Assembly (NCBI RefSeq): GCF_000270185.1
Contig: NC_015516.1
Coordinates: 226,001 to 290,000, forward strand
Direction of reading: 5' to 3'
From: Melissococcus plutonius ATCC 35311
GTDB lineage: Bacteria > Bacillota > Bacilli > Lactobacillales > Enterococcaceae
Length of the DNA stretch: 64,000 nt
This document shows, one piece after another, positions 57,707-64,000 of this stretch (positions are counted from its first letter, which is position 1; every line of letters begins with the position of its first letter). The notes under the pieces were generated by a model. That model ran no database searches. It was not told the DNA's origin and worked only from the letters and a program-made list of their open reading frames with translations. The translations under genes were made by a program, and so were the position numbers.

Positions 57707-59104
57707 TTGTTGCATACATTTTTTCAGCAAGGAGAAAAAATAGGATTATGGTCAAAAAAAAATCGTTTACTTCTAGCCATTTCTGGTGGCGTAGATTCAA
57801 TGGTTCTTCTTCATCTTATTGAGCAACTTCAAAAAAAAATACCAATTGATTTTGCAGTTGCCCATGTGAATCATAAAATAAGAGAAGAATCTATTGAAGA
57901 AGCTGCCTATGTTTGTACCTATTGTAAACAAAAGAATATTCCTTATTATGAGACGAGTTGGGAAGAGGCGAAAGATAAAAATATTGAGGCAAGAGCACGT
58001 AAATTCCGTTATTCATTTTTTGCAAATTTAATGAAACAAGAAAGATATACCCACCTATTGACTGCTCATCATCTAGACGATCAGGCAGAGACAATGCTGA
58101 TGAAAATGGTAAGAGGAACAACACTAAAAAATTTAGCAGGAATTCAATTACAACAAGATTTCAGTATTGGAAAATTAGTACGGCCTTTTTTAATTTTTTC
58201 TAAAGAACAAATAAGGAACTATGCTATTGATAAGAAAATCATGTATTTTGAAGATAATACAAATTATTCAGATAGTTATGCTCGCAATCGAATGAGACAT
58301 CAGATTATTCCTTTACTAAAACAGGAAAATAAGCAATTTCTTGAGCATATGGCTGGGTTGAGTCAACAAATTACAGCTGCTTCTTCATTGATTGATTCAA
58401 TGATTACACCCTATTTTAATCAATGGGTTCATCAATCAAATGCCATCTGGTATTTACAGTTAGATGATCTACTTAAGCAAACTGAAGAATTTCAATTATT
58501 TTTTTTGATGGATTTCTTTCAAAGAATCTTAATCCCGGAGAATGTTCTTATTAATCAAGCACAAATGAAACAAGCGTTAACAATATTGAATGGTTCTACA
58601 CCACAAGCAAAAATGATATTTGGATCAAATTGGCATTTCATAAGAACTTATAACTGTGTAAAACTTTATCAGAAGACAGAAACAACATTTTTGATCAATA
58701 AAAATTCCAACCCTCTGCATAACTTAAATTTATTTGAAGGAGTATTTTTATCTGATAAGGAATGGATGGGTTTAGAGACATCATGTAAAAAGGTTCCAAT
58801 ACCACCTAAGGCTAAGTTTTGGGAAACAAAAGTTTTAAATATATCTGCAAAAACATCCTTGCCATTAATCATTCGGCATCGTCTGCCCGGTGATAAGATA
58901 GCTATTGCTCCTAAGCTGACAAAAAAACTACGTAGGTTATTTATCGATAGAAAAATTCCTAATGAAATTCGTGATCAAGTCTGGATTATTGCAGATAAGA
59001 ATCAAGAAATTATCTGGATACCTAATTTTGTAAATTCTTATTTGAGTATTGCAACAGAAACTGATAAAATACACTACAGGCTCCTTTTTAAATTTAGGGA
59101 GTAG
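57707..59104 (+). CDS. tilS: tRNA(Ile)-lysidine synthase
   Basis: Converts the wobble C34 of tRNA-Ile(CAU) to lysidine using lysine and ATP. Its lysine substrate could come from the riboswitch-controlled importer. About 465 residues from TTG at 57707, about 10 nt after GGAAGGA; an in-frame ATG at 57677 has no SD. PP-loop [12 protein letters not shown] near residue 25, HHLDDQAET motif, and the C-terminal tRNA-binding domains follow. hpt begins 16 bp later. Confidence 0.94.
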   Translation: MLHTFFQQGEKIGLWSKKNRLLLAISGGVDSMVLLHLIEQLQKKIPIDFAVAHVNHKIREESIEEAAYVCTYCKQKNIPYYETSWEEAKDKNIEARARKFRYSFFANLMKQERYTHLLTAHHLDDQAETMLMKMVRGTTLKNLAGIQLQQDFSIGKLVRPFLIFSKEQIRNYAIDKKIMYFEDNTNYSDSYARNRMRHQIIPLLKQENKQFLEHMAGLSQQITAASSLIDSMITPYFNQWVHQSNAIWYLQLDDLLKQTEEFQLFFLMDFFQRILIPENVLINQAQMKQALTILNGSTPQAKMIFGSNWHFIRTYNCVKLYQKTETTFLINKNSNPLHNLNLFEGVFLSDKEWMGLETSCKKVPIPPKAKFWETKVLNISAKTSLPLIIRHRLPGDKIAIAPKLTKKLRRLFIDRKIPNEIRDQVWIIADKNQEIIWIPNFVNSYLSIATETDKIHYRLLFKFRE

Positions 59105-59120
59105 AGTGAAGGGAGTAATT

Positions 59121-59666
59121 ATGTTAGAAAAAGACATAGAGAAAGTTCTAATTACTAAAAAACAAATTTTTGATAGAACAATAGAACTTGGTAGGCAGTT
59201 AACAGAAGATTATCAAGATAAAAATCCTTTAGTTATCGGTATTTTAAAAGGTGCTGTACCATTTATTGCTGATTTAACAAGTCAGATTGATGAAAAATTA
59301 GAATTAGATTTTATGGCAGTTTCTAGCTATGGAAACGCCACTATATCTTCAGGTGAAGTAAAAATTATTAAAGATCTAGATACAAATGTTGAAGGTAGAC
59401 ATATTTTAATTGTAGAAGATATCATTGACAGTGGAAGAACATTAGCTTATTTGGTTGATCTTTTTAAATATAGAAAAGCAGCATCGGTAAAAATTGTTAC
59501 ATTGCTTGATAAACCAGAAGGCAGAGTTGTGAATATTACAGCAGACTATGTAGGATTTGATGTTCCTGATGAATTTGTTGTTGGTTATGGAATGGATTAC
59601 GCAGAACATTATAGAAATTTACCTTATATCGGTATTTTAAAACCTAAGATTTATCAAACAAATTAA
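59121..59666 (+). CDS. hpt: Hypoxanthine phosphoribosyltransferase
   Basis: Makes IMP/GMP from hypoxanthine/guanine and PRPP, completing the salvage path started by pnp and deoD. 181 residues from the ATG at 59121 with SD GAAGGGAG; the upstream in-frame start at 59049 is inside tilS. PRPP motif [12 protein letters not shown], substrate loop GILKGAVPF and [13 protein letters not shown] are present. In the tilS-hpt-ftsH order. Confidence 0.95.
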   Translation: MLEKDIEKVLITKKQIFDRTIELGRQLTEDYQDKNPLVIGILKGAVPFIADLTSQIDEKLELDFMAVSSYGNATISSGEVKIIKDLDTNVEGRHILIVEDIIDSGRTLAYLVDLFKYRKAASVKIVTLLDKPEGRVVNITADYVGFDVPDEFVVGYGMDYAEHYRNLPYIGILKPKIYQTN

Positions 59667-59757
59667 TATCTATCTTTGTATCACTTATGTTACAATATAA
59701 GCGGACAGTATAACTAAATTTCAAATAATTTATGCATATAATTAAGGGAGGACAGGC

Positions 59758-61893
59758 ATGAAAAGAAAAAATAATGGCATGAAAAATGGCCTATATTACG
59801 TGCTAATTGTTTTAGCAATTGTCATGATTGTCTATTTCTTTTTTGGAAATAACAATCAACAATCATCCGATATTGAGTATTCAACTTTCAATAAACAATT
59901 AGCAGATGGAAAAATTAAATCAATAACAGTACAACCAACGAATGGTGTTTATCGAATTACAGGCCAGTACAAGAAAAAACAAGAAGTTAAAGAGACAAGT
60001 GGGCTTTCTCTATTAGGTTCAACTGAAGTTGCAACAAAACGTTTTACAACGATCATTTTGCCAAGTGATACTACACTGTCTCGTGTTGAAGATAGCGCTA
60101 AGAATCATGGCGTTAACTTAGAAGTAAAAGAACAATCGACAAGTGGTGCATGGGTTTCATTACTTGCAAGTTTTGTGCCTTTTCTCATCCTTTTCTTCTT
60201 CTTTTATATGATGATGGGTCAACAAGGTGGCGGTGGAAATGGCGGCCGTGTGATGAACTTTGGGAAATCCAAAGCAAAAGAAGCAGATAAAAAAGCAAAT
60301 AGGATCCGTTTCTCTGATGTTGCAGGTGCTGAGGAGGAAAAACAGGAACTTGTTGAAGTTGTTGAATTCTTAAAAGATCCAAGACGTTTTATTGAATTGG
60401 GCGCCAGAATTCCGGCAGGTGTTTTACTAGAAGGACCTCCAGGAACTGGTAAAACATTATTAGCAAAAGCTGTCGCTGGTGAAGCGGGTGTACCTTTTTA
60501 CTCGATTTCTGGTTCTGATTTTGTTGAAATGTTTGTCGGTGTTGGTGCTAGTCGTGTACGTGATTTGTTTGAAACAGCTAAGAAAAATGCTCCAGCGATT
60601 ATCTTCATTGATGAAATCGATGCAGTTGGACGTCAACGTGGTGCTGGTATGGGTGGTGGCCATGATGAACGTGAACAAACATTAAATCAATTATTAGTTG
60701 AAATGGATGGATTTGATGGAAATGAAGGAGTTATTGTTATCGCTGCTACAAACCGTTCAGATGTATTAGATCCCGCTTTATTAAGACCGGGACGATTTGA
60801 CCGACAAATTCTTGTCGGACGTCCAGACGTTAAGGGTCGTGAAGCAATTCTTCACGTACATGCTCGAAACAAACCCTTTGCAGATGATATTAATTTAAAA
60901 GTAGTTGCACAACAAACACCAGGTTTTGTTGGTGCTGATTTAGAAAATGTTCTAAATGAAGCAGCCTTGGTAGCTGCAAGACGTAATAAGAAAAAAATTG
61001 ATGCTTCAGATATTGATGAGGCAGAAGATCGAGTTATTGCTGGACCAGCTAAAAAAGATAAGGTCATTAACAAAAAAGAACGTGAAATGGTTGCTTTCCA
61101 TGAAGCGGGTCATACAATTGTTGGATTAGTTTTAAGTCGTGCACGGGTTGTACACAAAGTAACAATTATTCCACGTGGCCGTGCTGGCGGATATATGATT
61201 GCTTTACCTAAAGAAGATCAAAACTTGATGACTAGAGAAGATCTATTTGAACAGGTTGTTGGTTTGTTAGGTGGACGTACAGCTGAAGAAATTATATTCG
61301 GTGTTCAAACTACTGGTGCTTCTAATGACTTCGAACAAGCTACAGCATTAGCACGTAGTATGGTGACTGAATATGGTATGAGTGATCGATTAGGACCAGT
61401 TCAATACGAAGGAAATCATCAAGTATTTGTTGGTAGGGATTATGGTCAGACAAAAGCTTATTCTGAACAAGTTGCCTTTGAAATTGATGAAGAAGTACGT
61501 CGTATTTTACAAGAAGGACATCAAAAAGCCTATGAAATTATTCAGGCACATAGAGAACAACATAAATTGATTGCTGAAAAATTATTAGAATATGAAACTT
61601 TGGATGCTCGTAGTATTAAATCACTCTTTGAAAAAGGTGTAATGCCTCAAGATGTCGTTGAAAATCAATTTCCAAGTGAAAAAACTCAGACGTTTGAAGA
61701 AGCAAAACGTGCGCTAGAAGAAAAAGATGCACAAAGACAAACTGAAGAAAAAACTGATTTTGATGAAGCGAAAAAAGAATTAAGTGATGAAGCAAAAGAA
61801 GTAAGAATTCAAAGTAACCAAACAGAACAACAAGTACAATCAGATGAAGATCATGAGAAAAAACACGATCATGATAATGATGAAGAAAAATAA
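59758..61893 (+). CDS. ftsH: ATP-dependent zinc metalloprotease FtsH
   Basis: A membrane-bound AAA+ protease for membrane and cytosolic quality control. 711 residues. Two membrane helices (about 11-30 and 131-153) flank an extracytoplasmic domain. Walker A GPPGTGKT is at 226-233, Walker B is [11 protein letters not shown] has LLRPGRFDR, and the zinc site HEAGH is at 448-452. The last 70 residues are a highly charged E/D/K/Q/H tail. SD GGGAGGACA. A terminator follows. Confidence 0.97.
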   Translation: MKRKNNGMKNGLYYVLIVLAIVMIVYFFFGNNNQQSSDIEYSTFNKQLADGKIKSITVQPTNGVYRITGQYKKKQEVKETSGLSLLGSTEVATKRFTTIILPSDTTLSRVEDSAKNHGVNLEVKEQSTSGAWVSLLASFVPFLILFFFFYMMMGQQGGGGNGGRVMNFGKSKAKEADKKANRIRFSDVAGAEEEKQELVEVVEFLKDPRRFIELGARIPAGVLLEGPPGTGKTLLAKAVAGEAGVPFYSISGSDFVEMFVGVGASRVRDLFETAKKNAPAIIFIDEIDAVGRQRGAGMGGGHDEREQTLNQLLVEMDGFDGNEGVIVIAATNRSDVLDPALLRPGRFDRQILVGRPDVKGREAILHVHARNKPFADDINLKVVAQQTPGFVGADLENVLNEAALVAARRNKKKIDASDIDEAEDRVIAGPAKKDKVINKKEREMVAFHEAGHTIVGLVLSRARVVHKVTIIPRGRAGGYMIALPKEDQNLMTREDLFEQVVGLLGGRTAEEIIFGVQTTGASNDFEQATALARSMVTEYGMSDRLGPVQYEGNHQVFVGRDYGQTKAYSEQVAFEIDEEVRRILQEGHQKAYEIIQAHREQHKLIAEKLLEYETLDARSIKSLFEKGVMPQDVVENQFPSEKTQTFEEAKRALEEKDAQRQTEEKTDFDEAKKELSDEAKEVRIQSNQTEQQVQSDEDHEKKHDHDNDEEK

Positions 61894-61912
61894 AAAGCAT
61901 GGAATGAAACTA

Positions 61913-61953
61913 TTGGGCGTAAGATATAGCATCTTACGCCCAAACTTTATTTT
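61913..61953 (+). terminator. Terminator after ftsH
   Basis: TTGGGCGTAAGAT (61913-61925) and ATCTTACGCCCAA (61931-61943) form a perfect 13-bp stem with a 5-nt loop, then a T-rich tail. Confidence 0.88.
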
Positions 61954-62141
61954 CGGTGAAATGATTATGGAATTCATCAAGACAATAAGTTAACATTTTG
62001 CTTATCCTATAAAATTTATTAAATACTTTTAATAAAAGATCAGTAACTAGCATTTTTTCTCTTTAGTTGAAAAAATAAATAATAACTAGTATTATCTGAT
62101 ATTGATGAATGAATTATTGGATGGGATATGGAGGGAAAATA

Positions 62142-63038
62142 ATGAAAGATTATTTAATAAAAGCAATTAGCCATAAAGGAACTATTCGTGCGTATGCATT
62201 GAATGCCACAGAAACGATCAGCGAAGCACAACAAAGACACGATACTTGGACTAACTCAACCGCTGCACTTGGTCGAACGATGATTGGTACACTTTTATTG
62301 GGAGCAACCGTAAAAGGAAAAGATACACTTACAGTGAAAGTGCAAGGAAATGGTCCAGCAGGAGCTATTATTGTAGATAGTAACGGTAGTGGAACGGTTA
62401 AAGGATACATTAAGAATCCTCATATTAGTTTACCGTTGAACCAACAAGGGAAAATTGATGTCATGGGAACAGTTGGGAATGAAGGTATTTTTACAGTCAT
62501 TAAAGATTTAGGTTTGAAAGAAACTTTTTCTGGTCAAACCCCTATTGTTTCTGGTGAAATTGGTGAAGATTTTACTTACTACTTAGCTGTTTCTGAACAA
62601 ACGCCATCTGCAGTTGGCTTAAGTGTACTAGTAGCACCAGATGGGCAGGTAAAAGCTGCAGGAGGCTTTTTAATTCAAGTCATGCCTGGAGCAAATGAGG
62701 AAACGATTCAGTTTATCGAACAACGTTTGGAACAAATGCCATTGATTTCTCAATTACTAGATGAGGGAAAATCACCAGAAAATATTTTGGAGGATATATT
62801 GGGCAAGGATAAAGTAGAAATTCTTGAAAAACTGCCTGTACAATTTAAATGTAATTGCTCAAAAGAGAAATTTGATAATGCATTAATTTCTGTAGGATTA
62901 GAAGAATTAGAAGCAATGATACGAGAAGACCATGGAGCAGAAATTGTTTGTCAATTTTGTGGCAATAAGTATCATTATACAGAAGATGAATTAATGGTTC
63001 TCAAGCAAGAAGTATTGAAAAATTTAAAAGACGAATAA
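62142..63038 (+). CDS. hslO: Redox-regulated chaperone Hsp33
   Basis: A holdase chaperone activated by oxidation through a zinc switch. 298 residues from ATG at 62142, with SD GGAGGG; upstream in-frame ATGs lack an SD. The four redox cysteines are in CNC (near 237-239) and CQFC (near 270-273). N-terminal substrate-binding domain complete. Directly followed by dusB after 16 bp. Confidence 0.95.
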   Translation: MKDYLIKAISHKGTIRAYALNATETISEAQQRHDTWTNSTAALGRTMIGTLLLGATVKGKDTLTVKVQGNGPAGAIIVDSNGSGTVKGYIKNPHISLPLNQQGKIDVMGTVGNEGIFTVIKDLGLKETFSGQTPIVSGEIGEDFTYYLAVSEQTPSAVGLSVLVAPDGQVKAAGGFLIQVMPGANEETIQFIEQRLEQMPLISQLLDEGKSPENILEDILGKDKVEILEKLPVQFKCNCSKEKFDNALISVGLEELEAMIREDHGAEIVCQFCGNKYHYTEDELMVLKQEVLKNLKDE

Positions 63039-63054
63039 GATAGGGGGGATTTTT

Positions 63055-64000
63055 TTGTGGAAAATTGGAAATGTTGAAATTCCTAATCGTGTGGTTGTAG
63101 CACCGATGGCTGGAATAAGCAATGCTGCTTTTCGGATAACAGCAAAAGAATTTGGTGCTGGTTTGGTTGTTTGTGAAATGATTAGCGATAAGGGCATTCA
63201 TTTCAGAAATAAGAAAACTTTAGATATGTTATATATTGATGAAAATGAACATCCATTAAGTATCCAAATTTTTGGTGGTGATAAAGACACGTTGGTTGAA
63301 GCTGCCCAATTTGTTCAAGAAAATACCAAGGCAGATATCATTGATATTAATATGGGATGTCCAGTGAATAAGGTAATTAAGGCAGAAGCAGGTGCTAAAT
63401 GGTTACTCGATCCAGATAAAGTTTATGAAATGATACATGCTGTTTCATCAGCTGTAGATATACCAGTCACAGTTAAAATGAGAACAGGATGGGATGATCA
63501 ACATATACTAGCTATTGAAAATGCAATAGCAGCGGAAAAAGCAGGGGCAGCAGCCATTGCTATGCATGGAAGAACACGAACTCAAATGTATGAGGGAAAA
63601 GCCAACTGGGAAATTCTTAAAGAGGTGAAACAACATGTGGCTATCCCATTTATAGGAAATGGTGATGTTAAAACACCAGAAGATGCTAAAAAAATGCTAG
63701 AATATGTAAAAGCTGATGGTGTAATGATTGGAAGGGCGATCTTGGGAAATCCTTGGATGATACATAGAACAACAAACTATCTAGAAACGGGGACATTGAT
63801 GGTAGAGCCAACACCAACTGAAAAAATCAAAATAGCGAAAGTCCATCTACAACGCTTGATAGATATAAAAGGAGAAAAGATTGCTGTGAGAGAATTTAGG
63901 CAACATGCAGCGTATTACTTAAAAGGAATTCCACGAGCTGCTAAGGTTAAAGTTGCCATTAATCAAGCAGAAGAACAACAAGAAATGATTAATTTAATGG
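63055..64000 (+). CDS. dusB: tRNA-dihydrouridine synthase B (partial, runs off window)
   Basis: An FMN enzyme reducing uridine in tRNA. 315 codons are visible, still open at 64000, so only the last part of the C-terminal domain is missing. TTG start at 63055 gives MWKIGNVEIPNRVVVAPMAG after AGGGGGG; the nearby GTG at 63057 is out of frame. The catalytic Cys is in NMGCPVNKV, and FMN contacts are in VKMRTGW and IGNGDV. Pairs with hslO as in Firmicutes. Confidence 0.93.
   Translation, partial: MWKIGNVEIPNRVVVAPMAGISNAAFRITAKEFGAGLVVCEMISDKGIHFRNKKTLDMLYIDENEHPLSIQIFGGDKDTLVEAAQFVQENTKADIIDINMGCPVNKVIKAEAGAKWLLDPDKVYEMIHAVSSAVDIPVTVKMRTGWDDQHILAIENAIAAEKAGAAAIAMHGRTRTQMYEGKANWEILKEVKQHVAIPFIGNGDVKTPEDAKKMLEYVKADGVMIGRAILGNPWMIHRTTNYLETGTLMVEPTPTEKIKIAKVHLQRLIDIKGEKIAVREFRQHAAYYLKGIPRAAKVKVAINQAEEQQEMINLM

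Noticed and set aside
1..64000. CRISPR arrays, tRNA or rRNA genes, prophage or defence systems
   Set aside because: No regularly spaced repeats, no tRNA-like cloverleaf noticed, no phage structural genes or known defence genes on either strand.

Overview
The window is AT-rich chromosome from a low-GC Gram-positive coccus of the order Lactobacillales. Protein sequences and gene order are enterococcal: GTP-binding factors, a PASTA-domain kinase, the BmpA-NupABC nucleoside cluster, and a divIC-tilS-hpt-ftsH-hslO-dusB block. Long intergenic stretches with decayed genes and an IS30 relic suggest a reduced, pseudogene-rich member of Enterococcaceae. Melissococcus plutonius is my best guess, but this is an inference and not proved here.

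Layout. 1-3470 is a degraded accessory region: a small SdpI-like membrane protein, an unknown membrane protein, the relic of a large YfhO-like membrane protein with two adjacent C-to-T nonsense changes, and a frameshifted IS30 transposase. It abuts the 3' end of guaA, a known integration hotspot. 3471-8433 holds guaA, coaA, a GDSL hydrolase with an RsmC-like methyltransferase, and an orphan AmiS/UreI-type channel. 9311-16831 is a nucleoside salvage cluster (cdd, bmpA, nupABC, pnp, deoD). gpmA and rpiA follow on the minus strand. 18845-23530 is the str operon (rpsL-rpsG-fusA-tuf), which is not followed by the usual S10 ribosomal operon.

23694-44932 is the gmk-rpoZ / priA-fmt-rsmB-stp-prkC / rsgA-rpe-thiN / rpmB / asp23-like-fakA-recG-plsX-acpP housekeeping block. 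A proline-racemase-family gene and a TSUP transporter lie between rpoZ and priA. 45343-48132 is an amino-acid ABC transporter behind a textbook lysine riboswitch with terminator, which makes lysine the predicted substrate. 48646-50025 encodes an acetyltransferase fused to a complete chorismate mutase domain, followed by the niacin repressor niaR. 50255-64000 holds ldh (minus), pth-mfd, rqcP, divIC, an S1-domain gene, tilS, hpt, ftsH, hslO, and dusB running off the right edge.

I saw no CRISPR array, tRNA, rRNA, prophage or recognisable defence system. The least ordinary items are the acetyltransferase-chorismate mutase fusion, an attenuator-like structure upstream of it, the lysine riboswitch that reassigns a transporter, the apparent non-canonical start of rsgA, a 58-bp perfect palindrome after rpoZ, and decay patterns at the guaA hotspot. 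Non-ATG starts are frequent and were chosen from Shine-Dalgarno (SD) position and family N-termini.
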